A stretch of DNA of 49,305 bases from contig NZ_DATCTU010000090.1 in assembly GCF_036567765.1 (NCBI RefSeq), positions 1 to 49,305 on the forward strand, read 5' to 3'. Each line of letters opens with the position of its first letter. Position 1 is the first letter of the stretch. This document shows, piece after piece, positions 1 through 8,916 of this stretch. The DNA comes from Pseudobacteroides sp. (GTDB lineage Bacteria > Bacillota > Clostridia > Acetivibrionales > DSM-2933). The notes under the pieces were generated by a model. That model saw only the letters and a list, made by a program, of their open reading frames with translations. It did not search any database and was not told the origin of the DNA. A program made the translations under genes and the position numbers.

Positions 1-53
1 AATGTTTGTTTAGACTTCAGTGTTATTGTAAATACTTTAATAAAATAACACCG

Positions 54-1838
54 ATGAGAGGGATGTTTTTGTATAAGAATATATTTAAAAAAATATTATC
101 ATTTATATCATATAAAGAAAAAAAGGACAACAGCTTTTACATTCCGGATGCTAGTGAGTTTAAAAAAGGAGATCAGCAGAAAAATGATAAAGGTAAGGCA
201 ATTTTTCATAGGAAGACTAAGCGTGAAATTAAAAGGCCGATTCCGATTGATCAACTTGACAAATGTGAAACTGATACTCTCATACTGGCTTCTGAAGAGA
301 ATATTTCAAACGATATTGAACTTAATATCCAGTATGTTGAAAAATGCTTTAATTATCCACAAAACAGTGACATTATCATAAGAAGACTACGAGTTGCAGG
401 AAAGTATAAGGCGTTTATTTTTTATGTGGATGGAATGGTAGACCGTTTTACCATTAATAATTCTATTGTTAAACCGCTGATGGATTCCGGCAAGTTTACT
501 GATGCCATTTTTGAGGAATTGACGGATTATATTATTGAAAGCGTCATTGAGACCAACCAGATTAAAAAGGTTATGACACAAGCTGCAGCAATAAAGGATA
601 TCCTTTCTGGGAATACAGGTGTCTATATTCAAGGGTACCGTTATTATATCATTTGTGAGACAAAAGGTTATGAAAAACGCAGTGTTGAAAAGCCGCAGGT
701 TGAGGGCGTGGTTAAAGGGGCACAAGAAGCTTTTAACGAAAATTTGAGGACAAATATAACTTTGCTTCGCAGAATTTTAAAAAATAAAAACTTGACTACA
801 GAGTTTATCGATGTTGGTAAACGGAATAACGGAAAATGTGCTGTTGTTTATCTGGATGGGCTGATAAACCCTGCAATTGTTAATGAAGTTAAAAGAAGAA
901 TTACAGGGATCAGTACTGACTTTATTATTGGTGACGGAATTCTGGAGCAGTTTATTGAAGATAATCCATGGTCTATTATTCCCTCCATATTATCTACCGA
1001 AAGACCTGATAGGACAGCATCGCATATAATTGAAGGCAAGGTGGCAATCCTGGCGGAAGGAACACCTTTTTCATTGATTGCTCCGGTTACTATTGTTGAT
1101 TTGCTCCATACACCGGAAGACTCTACACTAAGATGGCAATATGGAACCTTGCTGCGGTTAATAAGATTTTTTGCAGTATTCATCGCAACTCTTCTTCCTG
1201 GATTATATGTTGCTTTGACCACATTCCACCGGGAAATGATACCAACCGATTTACTCATAGCTATTGCCAAAGCAAGAGAGAATGTACCATTTCCAACCAT
1301 TGTTGAAGTATTGCTGATGGAGCTCTCCTTTGAGCTGATCCGTGAGGCTGGGATACGAATACCAGGCATTATCGGGAACACCATCGGAATTATTGGTGCA
1401 TTAATATTGGGACAGGCCGCAGTACAGGCTAATCTTGTAAGCCCCGTATTAATTATAGTAATAGCTTTTACAGGCTTGGGGAACTTTGCTATACCTGACT
1501 TCAGCCTTGCATTCGGAGCAAGAATTATGAGAGTTTTTTATATCTTCCTGGGTTCGATGTTGGGTTTTTATGGAATTTCCTTGGGGATTCTGATTTCTCT
1601 GACCATACTGGTAAGTATGAAATCATTTGGAGTTCCTATGGTTAGTACAATTGCACCAAAGACCGGAGGGAGTAAAGATTTCGTTTTGAGATGGCCGTTG
1701 TGGATGCAGGAAAAAAGGCCTGACTACCTAAATGCACTTGATACCAGAAGGCAGCCCAAAATATCCAGGCTTTGGACAAAAGAGAAAGCAGCCTACAATA
1801 AGAAAAAATCTGAAAAGGGAGGTGGGGATCATGAATAG
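54..1838 (+). CDS. Spore germination receptor A subunit (GerA/GerKA family)
   Basis: This is the A subunit of a GerA-type nutrient germinant receptor in the spore inner membrane. The first ~330 residues are a soluble, charged domain. The C-terminal half carries the membrane region with the family hallmarks LLPGLYVALTTFHREMIPT, the ELIREAGIRIP stretch and the GNFAIPDFSLAFGARI stretch. At about 595 residues it is slightly longer than usual because of a Lys-rich N-terminal tail. The start is uncertain: ATGs lie at 54 and 63, but the best ribosome site (GAGAGGG, 56-62) points to TTG at 69. The reading frame is open from position 6. The stop overlaps the B-subunit start by 8 bp, so translation is coupled. 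Family assignment is very secure; the germinant recognised cannot be read from sequence. Confidence 0.95.
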   Translation: MRGMFLYKNIFKKILSFISYKEKKDNSFYIPDASEFKKGDQQKNDKGKAIFHRKTKREIKRPIPIDQLDKCETDTLILASEENISNDIELNIQYVEKCFNYPQNSDIIIRRLRVAGKYKAFIFYVDGMVDRFTINNSIVKPLMDSGKFTDAIFEELTDYIIESVIETNQIKKVMTQAAAIKDILSGNTGVYIQGYRYYIICETKGYEKRSVEKPQVEGVVKGAQEAFNENLRTNITLLRRILKNKNLTTEFIDVGKRNNGKCAVVYLDGLINPAIVNEVKRRITGISTDFIIGDGILEQFIEDNPWSIIPSILSTERPDRTASHIIEGKVAILAEGTPFSLIAPVTIVDLLHTPEDSTLRWQYGTLLRLIRFFAVFIATLLPGLYVALTTFHREMIPTDLLIAIAKARENVPFPTIVEVLLMELSFELIREAGIRIPGIIGNTIGIIGALILGQAAVQANLVSPVLIIVIAFTGLGNFAIPDFSLAFGARIMRVFYIFLGSMLGFYGISLGILISLTILVSMKSFGVPMVSTIAPKTGGSKDFVLRWPLWMQEKRPDYLNALDTRRQPKISRLWTKEKAAYNKKKSEKGGGDHE

Positions 1839-2931
1839 TGAAGGTAAGATAGGGGTTTTTGAGGCTGTGTGTCTTACAACGCTTATAATGACAAACAAGG
1901 TATTTTTCACAAGTATTGCATTTATTGTGCAAATGACGGGTACATCGGCATGGTACACAACTTTGGTATCCTGTGCCGCTAGTCTGATTTTCTTTTATTT
2001 TTTATACTTGTTGCTAAAAAGATTTCCGGGAAAAGACATACCCCAAATATATGAAGCAGTTCTTGGTAAAGTAGCTGGTAAATTCCTGGTTTTTTTGTTT
2101 TGTGTATTTGCAGTTTACTATTCAGGTTCTACATTAAGAGAATTCGTGGAAATGATCAAAGTATATAATCTACCCCAAACTCCCACAAGCATCATTATGA
2201 TCAGCTTTTTGCTGGTTGCAGTTATAGTATCATATTTCGGATTTGAATGCATGGCACGGGTATGTGCTATCTGCTTCATACCCACAGTGGCAGGCTTGCT
2301 GTTGATTTTACTGCTTGCTTCACCTTCCTATAGTTCCAATCTGCTCAAACCTTTCGGAGGTTATGGAATTGATGTGACTTTAATGAGCGGCTTTTTAAGA
2401 AGCTCGGCCTATATGGAGTTTACAATCTTAACCATAGTAACCGGTGCAATCGGGGGATACGGAAATTTTAAGAAAATCGGTGTAATCAGTATATTGCTCA
2501 CAGGAGTGATTTTTTCAACTTCAATCTTTTGTTATCTGCTGGCATTTGGATACTCATCAGGAAGTGAAAATATTTCGGGCATATTTGAACTATCGAGATC
2601 AATTTATTTTAACAGATTTTTTCAGAGAGTGGAGTCGATATTTTTATTTATCTGGGTCATTTCTTCTGTAATAACAACTACTGTAACTTTTTATATAAGC
2701 ATACTTATATATTGCAAAATATTTAAAATAAAAAATCACAGGCCTTTGATTTTGCCTTTTGCAGTATTGGTATTTATTGCTGCCATATTGCCTCGAAGTA
2801 TGCAGGAAATTACACAGGTCAATGTGGTATTCCTGCGACAATACAGTATGTTTGTGGCGTATATTCCATCAATTATTGTTCTCATAATAGCATGGATTTT
2901 TAAGAAGAGGGGGCAGAAGGCGGGTGCATAA
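1831..2931 (+). CDS. Spore germination receptor B subunit (GerKB family, APC-type transporter fold)
   Basis: A 366-residue integral membrane protein of the GerAB/GerKB family, related to amino-acid permeases (APC superfamily) and thought to form the germinant-binding channel of the receptor. About ten hydrophobic segments span the protein. The start is ATG 1831 because GGGAGGTGGGG (1818-1828) lies just upstream; the frame is open further upstream but that part overlaps the A subunit. It overlaps the A gene by 8 bp and the C gene by 8 bp, the usual A-B-C order with translational coupling. The C-terminus is short and basic (KKRGQKAGA). Confidence 0.95.
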   Translation: MNSEGKIGVFEAVCLTTLIMTNKVFFTSIAFIVQMTGTSAWYTTLVSCAASLIFFYFLYLLLKRFPGKDIPQIYEAVLGKVAGKFLVFLFCVFAVYYSGSTLREFVEMIKVYNLPQTPTSIIMISFLLVAVIVSYFGFECMARVCAICFIPTVAGLLLILLLASPSYSSNLLKPFGGYGIDVTLMSGFLRSSAYMEFTILTIVTGAIGGYGNFKKIGVISILLTGVIFSTSIFCYLLAFGYSSGSENISGIFELSRSIYFNRFFQRVESIFLFIWVISSVITTTVTFYISILIYCKIFKIKNHRPLILPFAVLVFIAAILPRSMQEITQVNVVFLRQYSMFVAYIPSIIVLIIAWIFKKRGQKAGA

Positions 2932-4231
2932 GAAGTGTTATGTTTTAGTTCTTGTTATTGCTATATTTTTTAGCTGTTTATCGGGATGCTATGATGCAAG
3001 GGAGATTGACGACGAGGTTTATGCTATCAGCATAGGTGTGGACAAAGGTGTTAACAATAAGCTGAGACTAACCGTCCAGTATCCGACATATAAAGGGGGT
3101 AGCGAAGGGAGCAGCGGAGGGGGACAGGATCAAAGCGGAATACAAAGCAAGAATGTACAGGAGGGAAGCAATATAAATACTATTGAAGCTCCTACTGTCC
3201 TTGAAGGTATTGATATGTTAAGCATGGCGATTTCACGCAGGGTCTCATTATTCCATACAAAGTGTCTCATATTTTCGGAGGATTTTGCAAAGCTTGGTGT
3301 GGAGGGGTATATGGGAGGGTTTGAGCGGTTCAGGGAGACAAGGACCACTATGTCTATCATTGTAACAAAAGGAAAGGCTGAGGATTTTATTAAAGAAAGC
3401 AAATCCTATATCGGAAGCAGCCTTTCGAAATCAATAGAGCTTTTATTGGCACAATCAGGAATATCAGGTTTTTTTCCGCAAATAGAGTTTTCAGAATTTT
3501 ACAGAAATCTTTCATCCACCTATAAACAGCCCATAGCTTTATATGGTGGAGTAAATGATTTTAAAAACCTTAAAGAGGAGGATGTTGAGAATCCACCTTT
3601 AGTGGCAGGTAAGGGGTTTTTACCGGGACAGTTGCCAAGAAGGGGAGTATCAAAAAGAGAGTTGGTAGGTATTGCTATATTTGACGGCGGAAAGATGGTT
3701 GGGTCACTTGATTCCTATGAAACTACATACTACATGATGCTGACAGGTAATTTCAAGAATGGTATAGTGTCTATTCCGGACAAATATAGTCCTGAACATG
3801 CAATAATATTTAATCTTCATAATAGCAGGAAACCAAAGGTTAAAGCTTACTTTAAGGATGGAAAGCCGGTTATAGACTTGAGAATTGCTATGGAGTCTGA
3901 AATATATGCAATACAAAGCCGCATGAATTACGAAAAGCTTTCAATGGAAGAGGATATTGAGTCCCAGATTGAAGAATTCTTATTGAAAGGAATGAATGAT
4001 GCCATAAAGAAGACACAGAAGCAATATGGTGTGGATATTTTTGGTTTTGGCGGGTGGATGGCGGGTAATTTTTTTACTATTGATGAATGGGAGAACTACA
4101 ATTGGCTTTCACATTATAAAGATGCTGCAATTAATTTGGATTTGCATGTTGATGTGAGAAGAACAGGTTTGATTTTCAATTCTGAACCCATATTTACAAT
4201 TAAAGGGAAGGAACAAAGGACTACAAAATAA
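2924..4231 (+). CDS. Spore germination receptor C subunit, lipoprotein (GerKC/Ger(x)C family)
   Basis: The lipoprotein subunit of the GerA-type receptor, 435 residues, starting at GTG 2924 inside the end of the B gene. The N-terminus has a hydrophobic signal and the lipobox LSGC (Cys near residue 22), followed by YDAREIDD, which matches the conserved start of mature Ger(x)C proteins. A low-complexity Gly/Ser/Gln stretch lies around residues 60-75. The C-terminal part has the typical long helix and the segment ending in ADVRRTG-like sequence (here HVDVRRTGLI). The stop codon overlaps the start of the next small gene (TAATG). Expression in the forespore is expected for this family, but no promoter lies inside the window. 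Confidence 0.95.
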   Translation: MHKKCYVLVLVIAIFFSCLSGCYDAREIDDEVYAISIGVDKGVNNKLRLTVQYPTYKGGSEGSSGGGQDQSGIQSKNVQEGSNINTIEAPTVLEGIDMLSMAISRRVSLFHTKCLIFSEDFAKLGVEGYMGGFERFRETRTTMSIIVTKGKAEDFIKESKSYIGSSLSKSIELLLAQSGISGFFPQIEFSEFYRNLSSTYKQPIALYGGVNDFKNLKEEDVENPPLVAGKGFLPGQLPRRGVSKRELVGIAIFDGGKMVGSLDSYETTYYMMLTGNFKNGIVSIPDKYSPEHAIIFNLHNSRKPKVKAYFKDGKPVIDLRIAMESEIYAIQSRMNYEKLSMEEDIESQIEEFLLKGMNDAIKKTQKQYGVDIFGFGGWMAGNFFTIDEWENYNWLSHYKDAAINLDLHVDVRRTGLIFNSEPIFTIKGKEQRTTK

Positions 4232-4398
4232 TGATTTACTTGCTGATTATTCTTTGTGTTGCCATAGGATATTATACTTGTACCTATGGAGTATTCATAC
4301 TCAAAAATGAGAAAAACATGCTTGCTGCCATAGGGACTATTTTGCTTGCAGTTATAAGTACCGTTGTGTCTATCATAGTTTTGTTTTTAAAGTATTAA
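4231..4398 (+). CDS. Small two-helix membrane protein, probable germination receptor D subunit
   Basis: A 55-residue protein whose ATG overlaps the stop of the C subunit (TAATG at 4229-4233). It consists of two hydrophobic helices (about residues 2-24 and 30-53) separated by a short polar turn, KNEKN. Small two-helix D subunits are known to follow some GerA-type operons and to modulate receptor function; position, size and topology all match. The protein has no recognisable enzymatic motif. It is too short for most automated calls, but the coupled start and perfect two-helix topology argue that it is real. The D-subunit identity is inferred from context and topology. Confidence 0.75.
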   Translation: MIYLLIILCVAIGYYTCTYGVFILKNEKNMLAAIGTILLAVISTVVSIIVLFLKY

Positions 4399-4410
4399 CC
4401 TATGTACTTG

Positions 4411-4689
4411 TTATTGCCTATTTACTAGGACCTGACCAGCAATTTTTCTTAAATTTATATAGCCTGCATTTACTCCTAAAGTCTGTATTTCCGCTAGTGC
4501 AAAGAAGGATTTATCACCATTTCCTTGTGTTGCATCCCAAGCAGCATAATAACCAAAATCCAATGTCACGGCATCCGTTGCCATAGCCGGAAAGGTTGAA
4601 GATAAAACCATATTATTTCCTAAAAAAGCATCATCGGTCTGTCCGCCTTTAGCTGTAATATATTGTGAACTGGCATCATGATGTAACAT
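4411..4689 (-). pseudogene. Unrecognised protein fragment, probable gene remnant
   Basis: An open frame of 92 codons convergent to the germination operon, 12 bp after its end. The protein has a normal composition (MLHHDASSQYITAKGGQ near the N-terminus, TLDFGYYAAWDATQGNGDKS in the middle) and looks like folded-protein sequence, not random translation. I do not recognise the family. There is no credible ribosome-binding site before the ATG at 4689, and the frame begins abruptly, so it may be the 3-prime remnant of a longer gene. The region to its right carries no continuation in any frame that I can see. It could also be a genuine small gene with a weak start. Confidence 0.4.
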
Positions 4690-4912
4690 AGCGTCTTTTT
4701 AGTAAGCAACAGTAATGTTGTTATTACCCCCCAACTTAAATAAAACTGATGATATAAAGTTTTTTGAGAATATTTGTACAATACTTTTAAACAAATGCCT
4801 TAAAAAGATAAAGCCTCAGAGGTTATTATCCTTAGGTGCAAGACTGTTCATTGGTCTACCTGATACTCAAGCCTCAAAAATGTATTTTTTGATCGTGCCT
4901 AAAATGAAACAG

Positions 4913-4941
4913 TTGACATATGAACTAACACTTCGTATAAT
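4913..4941 (+). promoter_or_regulatory. Consensus sigma-A promoter for the hydrolase operon
   Basis: Perfect TTGACA (4913-4918) and perfect TATAAT (4936-4941) separated by exactly 17 bp. It lies 65 bp upstream of the ATG at 5007. A fully consensus promoter suggests strong vegetative transcription unless repressed; no operator is obvious. Confidence 0.85.
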
Positions 4942-5006
4942 ATTTATAAATATATGAATATATGATCATGCGTTACAATTACAATGTGCTGACAGGGGGA
5001 TAAGCA

Positions 5007-5912
5007 ATGATTTTAGCCATATTTTTAATTATTGGAGTATTAGTCGCAGGAATTATGAACTATCTCATCCGTAGAATAACAAATAATAAAGCTGATGTAT
5101 CCTGGTTTAGTCCTGAAAACCTAGTGGAAATCAATGGCATAAAAACTCATATCATTGTCAGAGGTGAGGGAGAACCTTTACTATTCGTTCATGGAAGCCA
5201 AATGAACTTATATGATTTTAACCGCAACGTAGACTTTTTTTCAAGGCACTTTAAGGTGTATGCCTTTGATATGGTTGGCTGCGGCTTTACCGATAAACCA
5301 AAAGCAGACTATTCTCCACGGTATTTTTCTGACTTTATTAATTATGTTATGCTACATTACAATATCGATAAAGCTTCGTTTGTGGCAAGCTCATGGGGAG
5401 GCGGCCATGTATTCCATTTTGTATTGAACTATCCCGAAAAGGTTAATAAATTAGTCATGTCATCACCCTGCGGTTTTAAGCACGAAATGATGTCATGTTA
5501 TAATATTTTATCTATCCCTGTTTTGGGTAAACTAGCTTTACTGTTTAACTCCAAATCCCTTGTCAGAAGTGAGTTATGCAAGGCCTTTCATGATAAAAGT
5601 CTTGTGGATGAAGAACTTGTTCGTTCAGTATATGTTCCTTTTTATACTCATGGATGTATTAATGCAACAGTTAAATCTGCCAGGAACGATGATTTTAGCT
5701 TTGTTCAAAACAATTTGGAAAAGATCGACGCCCCTGTGTTGCTGATTTGGGGATCTTGTGATAAGATCCATCCAAAATGGATGATGGATGAAATGCAAAA
5801 TAGGCTTAAGAACTCACAACTGTGTATTTTAGATAATGTAGGACACTTGCCGCATAAGGAGGCATTTAATGATTTCAACAAATGTACATTTGAATTTTTG
5901 GTTAATGGTTAG
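5007..5912 (+). CDS. Membrane-anchored alpha/beta-fold hydrolase
   Basis: A 301-residue alpha/beta hydrolase. An N-terminal hydrophobic segment (residues 2-21) should anchor it in the membrane with the enzyme outside or at the membrane face. The hydrolase domain starts near residue 40 (VEINGIKTHII). Visible catalytic elements are the oxyanion motif VHGS (61-64), the nucleophile Ser129 in VASSWGGG, the acid Asp252 in WGSCDKIHP and the base His280 in NVGHLPH. Substrate cannot be predicted. The start is ATG 5007, with CAGGGGGATAAGCA as the ribosome site. It is the first gene behind a consensus promoter and is followed after 35 bp by a methyltransferase-like gene, probably in the same operon. Confidence 0.9.
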   Translation: MILAIFLIIGVLVAGIMNYLIRRITNNKADVSWFSPENLVEINGIKTHIIVRGEGEPLLFVHGSQMNLYDFNRNVDFFSRHFKVYAFDMVGCGFTDKPKADYSPRYFSDFINYVMLHYNIDKASFVASSWGGGHVFHFVLNYPEKVNKLVMSSPCGFKHEMMSCYNILSIPVLGKLALLFNSKSLVRSELCKAFHDKSLVDEELVRSVYVPFYTHGCINATVKSARNDDFSFVQNNLEKIDAPVLLIWGSCDKIHPKWMMDEMQNRLKNSQLCILDNVGHLPHKEAFNDFNKCTFEFLVNG

Positions 5913-5947
5913 GTAAAGGGACTGAATCGGCACATGATTATATAGGA

Positions 5948-6400
5948 ATGGTATTTAAACTTATTTTTCTGGTCATAGGGATTTATGGAGTATGCTATAG
6001 CTTTATTAATGTACAAAAGATTGATTATTTGGACACAAAGGAAATTAATATTATTGGAATATTGCTGTCTTTAGTTTCACTTGCACTTATTATTGTCGCT
6101 CAAAGGACAATGGCAAATTCCTGGCGTATAGGTATTGATGAAAAGGTTAAGACGGATTTGGTTACAACTGGTGTATTTAAGCTTATAAGAAACCCAATTT
6201 TTACAGGGATGCTTCTAATACTGATAAGTCTGTTTTTAATGATCCCCACATATTTTACAGCCTATTTGGCGGTATTAAGCTATATTATTATAAACATCCA
6301 GGTAAGGCTGGAAGAGGAATTTCTCACACGAGTTCACGGCAAAGCCTATATAGAGTATAAGTCAAAAGCGGGAAGGTTTTTGCCCAAATGGAGAAAATAG
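5948..6400 (+). CDS. Isoprenylcysteine carboxyl methyltransferase (ICMT)-like membrane methyltransferase
   Basis: A 150-residue integral membrane protein with four hydrophobic segments. The C-terminal half shows the ICMT/phospholipid methyltransferase signature: TGVFKLIRNPIFTGMLL, then an EEEFL motif followed by HGKAYIEYKSKAGRFLPKW, which form the SAM-binding region in this family. Bacterial members methylate small lipids or unknown substrates; the true substrate is not predictable. It lies 35 bp after the alpha/beta hydrolase in the same direction, so both could act on a membrane lipid. A stable hairpin begins 9 bp after the stop. Confidence 0.85.
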   Translation: MVFKLIFLVIGIYGVCYSFINVQKIDYLDTKEINIIGILLSLVSLALIIVAQRTMANSWRIGIDEKVKTDLVTTGVFKLIRNPIFTGMLLILISLFLMIPTYFTAYLAVLSYIIINIQVRLEEEFLTRVHGKAYIEYKSKAGRFLPKWRK

Positions 6401-6442
6401 AAAATAAAAGCTCCCTCAAAATGTTACCATGTCTGAGGGAGC
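6395..6442 (-). terminator. Rho-independent terminator (minus strand)
   Basis: Inverted repeat GCTCCCTCA (6410-6418) / TGAGGGAGC (6434-6442). On the minus strand the stem is followed by TTTTATTTT, so it fits termination of the decayed FtsX gene. It could also block plus-strand transcripts ending after the methyltransferase gene, although no T-run follows in that direction. Confidence 0.75.
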
Positions 6443-6873
6443 AATTGCTCATCAATATGCCTAACACATAGCAAACACCACTGGATATAGCAACACTTGG
6501 GATTATAGAGATAAGGTAAGACCAAAAAACTTCCTTAACATTTATCTTTAGAATCTTATTGTTAGTGTAACCTAAGACTTTAAGTGTTCCCCATTCTCTC
6601 CTTCTATCGATAACGTTGGTCATGGTTGCATTATAAACGCTTGCGAAGCCCATAAGTATACCAAATAATATCATTACTGAAATAAAGACATTCAATCCTC
6701 TTTACGTTTATATGGTCTTCTATCTGTTTTCTACTTTCATCAAAATCTTTTTGATTAGTATTGATATAAACACCGCTTACAAGATTTTTTATATTTAAAA
6801 TATCTTCCAGCTCAGCAATGTTTACATAACCACTTATTAATCTGATTTTACAATAATGTTTTAAAGTATGCAA
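6443..6873 (-). pseudogene. Decayed ABC transporter permease (FtsX-type C-terminal part)
   Basis: Two overlapping minus-strand frames together resemble the C-terminal end of an FtsX/MacB-type permease. The upstream piece (6873-6631) contains NLVSGVYINTNQKDFDESRK, a typical periplasmic-domain segment. The downstream piece (from 6695) holds the membrane segment FISVMILFGILMGFASVYNA followed by RRREWGTLKVLGYTNNKIL, a hallmark of the family. The two pieces are in different frames and joined with material missing, and no N-terminal domain or ATPase partner is present. The remnant ends at the original terminator. I infer a decayed gene. Confidence 0.75.
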
Positions 6874-6878
6874 TATTG

Positions 6879-6922
6879 TGAAAAAGACCTCAAAACATTT
6901 TTTAGTTTTAAGGTCTTTCTTT
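6879..6922 (-). terminator. Rho-independent terminator after the dockerin/Cthe_2159 gene
   Basis: AAAGACCT (6883-6890) pairs with AGGTCTTT (6911-6918), extended by AAAAC/GTTTT inside the stem. T-rich tails exist on both strands. It lies about 24 bp after the stop of the gene at 6946. Confidence 0.85.
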
Positions 6923-6945
6923 TATTTTAAATCTTTAAAAACAGC

Positions 6946-8916
6946 TTACCAGGGAAAGCCGCCGCTGCTCCAGTTAACTGTAGTGGTTGGAGATTTGTTG
7001 ATTGTTACATTTGTCGAAGTTCCGCCGCTATAGGTACCTCCAGTTATTACTCCGTTCACTGTAGTGCCTCCTGAAACAGTGCCACCGTAAGAAACTGTAT
7101 ATGTAGAGCCGTTTTTAAGTTCAGGGGAAGAGAATACTATGTTTATATAATTGCGAATTGGTTTAGTCATGAGAAGTATTTTTCCAGTTGAATCCTTTAT
7201 ACAAACAGCTGAGTTTGCAGACTGAGAAGATGATAGACCTACAGCTATTGAATACTGTGCGGATGCTCCATTTGGATATTGTGCCATCATCATAGCTGGA
7301 CCCGTAGCTAGTAGTGTCCCGCCAGTCACTGTTAATGGCCCATTGCAGTCAAGGGGTACATTAGGTGAGGATTGAGGTCCGCTTACCACAACTGTACCAC
7401 CTTTAATTGTAATTGAGCCATTACTGTCCACAGAATCTCCACTTGCTGAACTTGCATATAAGGACCCGCCGGTAATTATTGTTTGGCTGCCGTCATTAGT
7501 TTCTGTACGCTTGCCCATACTGGAATTAGTAGCATCGTCAGTTGCTATAATTGATATTGTTCCGCCATTTATATTAATAAGCTTGGACTCAATGCCTTCT
7601 CTAGATTTTGTTATGTTAATATTTCCACCATTGATTGTTACTGAGACATAGGAGTTTAGACCTTGACTTCCGGCAGAAAGGGTTAGTGCTCCATCATCAA
7701 TGAGTAAGTCTTCTGTTTCGCATTGCAAACAATCTTTTGTGCTTGTAATGTTTAATGTACCGCCTTTAACATGAACTTGTCCATTGGCATGAATACCGTC
7801 TGATACCGAAGATTTGACATTTATGATACCATTTTCGATAATAACATCGTCATCGCTTGCAATTGCATGATTATAATTTCCTGTAATATTTAAAGTTCCA
7901 CTGCCTTTTATCTCCAGGTCATCGTTGCTGAATAATGCAGCTTTAAGCGTTGAGTCGCTGTATGTTCTTCCATCGGCTAGTGTATTGATAGTATCCTTAT
8001 CCAAAGTAATAAATAACTTGTCGGCATTTTTGCCATAAATTGCAGGACCTGATGAGTTTGTTATACTTGCATTACTTAATCTTAGCTTGACTCTCTCTGT
8101 GGTATCCACCAGAATCATACCGTTTGTCAAAGTTCCTGAAACAGTATGATCACCGCCTGCTGTAATTTTCACAGTAGAACCACTGACAGATATGCCTGTT
8201 CCTGTATAGGTTATTGTAGAACCTAGATTAATTGTACCGGTATTTAACTGCCATGCATCTGAAGGATCAACTGATGTGGTAGGTGTGGGAGTAGGTTTTG
8301 TAATAGGTGTTGATGAAGTTATGGTAGTCGGTATAATCGTAGGTGTAACGGTGGAATAACTGTTGGAAGTACTTCCAAAGGCTGTTGCTAAAATTATTAC
8401 ATCTTCCATATTGATGGAGCCGTTTACATTTATATCTGTACTGACACTATATTTTGCATCATTTGTAACTGCATTAAAACTATTAGCTATTTTTATGACA
8501 TCACTCATGTTTATAGTGTCATCTTGTGTGATATCACCTGCGATTATACTTACAGGCGAATTTGCTGAGCCAAAATTAATATTTCCTTGCTGGCCTGGTA
8601 TATTACTAAATGTTCGTGATAAATAACCGCTTTTGCTTATTTTTAAAGTGAATCCCGACTGACTGGGTGCTACATTTGCTATTTCAAAATATCCATTGTT
8701 ATCAGTTGTTGCACTCATACCGTTTTCTGATACTAAAACACTGAAGTTTGAATACAAGTTTTTGTTTGTTGTTGTAAAGGATGGCTTTACATAACCTGAT
8801 ATCTTGTATCCTGAGACTTGTCCACCCTCTGCAGACACGTTTAAAACTGCTGCAGGTACCATTAATGTGGTTAGTACCATGGCACCTGTGATAAGCCCAT
8901 GCAAAAAATTTCTCAT
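6946..8916 (-). CDS. Secreted X-module/dockerin protein with Cthe_2159-type carbohydrate-binding beta-helix (formerly DUF4353)
   Basis: A 656-residue exported protein. Order of domains: signal peptide (1-30), X-like/CnaB-like module (about 38-122, ISGYVKPSF to KSGYLSRTF), dockerin (126-186), a Pro/Thr linker (about 190-219), and a repetitive beta-helix (222-656) of the family named after Cthe_2159 of C. thermocellum, a protein shown to bind cellulose and pectic polysaccharides. Both dockerin calcium loops keep their acidic residues (D128, D132, D139; D161, N163, N165, D172). The beta-helix is rich in repeated IxxGT and GGTL/INI rungs. ATG 8916 has AAAGGGGG upstream. It is a paralogue of the next gene (9245-11512). 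The dockerin should attach it to a cohesin scaffold on the cell surface. Confidence 0.9.
   Translation of the reverse strand: MRNFLHGLITGAMVLTTLMVPAAVLNVSAEGGQVSGYKISGYVKPSFTTTNKNLYSNFSVLVSENGMSATTDNNGYFEIANVAPSQSGFTLKISKSGYLSRTFSNIPGQQGNINFGSANSPVSIIAGDITQDDTINMSDVIKIANSFNAVTNDAKYSVSTDINVNGSINMEDVIILATAFGSTSNSYSTVTPTIIPTTITSSTPITKPTPTPTTSVDPSDAWQLNTGTINLGSTITYTGTGISVSGSTVKITAGGDHTVSGTLTNGMILVDTTERVKLRLSNASITNSSGPAIYGKNADKLFITLDKDTINTLADGRTYSDSTLKAALFSNDDLEIKGSGTLNITGNYNHAIASDDDVIIENGIINVKSSVSDGIHANGQVHVKGGTLNITSTKDCLQCETEDLLIDDGALTLSAGSQGLNSYVSVTINGGNINITKSREGIESKLININGGTISIIATDDATNSSMGKRTETNDGSQTIITGGSLYASSASGDSVDSNGSITIKGGTVVVSGPQSSPNVPLDCNGPLTVTGGTLLATGPAMMMAQYPNGASAQYSIAVGLSSSQSANSAVCIKDSTGKILLMTKPIRNYINIVFSSPELKNGSTYTVSYGGTVSGGTTVNGVITGGTYSGGTSTNVTINKSPTTTVNWSSGGFPW

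Larger units (their letters stand above)
4399..5006. other. Gap between germination operon and hydrolase operon
   Basis: About 600 bases without a convincing complete gene. It holds the minus-strand fragment at 4411-4689 and a consensus vegetative promoter at 4913-4941 aimed at the hydrolase gene. An 80-codon plus-strand frame starting with TTG at 4715 runs through this promoter and has no ribosome site, so I do not call it a gene. No clear rho-independent terminator follows the germination operon. Confidence 0.6.

Noticed and set aside
848..1384. 178-codon minus-strand frame inside the germination A-subunit gene
   Set aside because: Antisense of a well-conserved family coding region; no start signal or recognisable domain.
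4715..4957. 80-codon plus-strand frame starting with TTG
   Set aside because: No ribosome site, low-complexity-like translation, and a consensus promoter for the next gene lies inside it.
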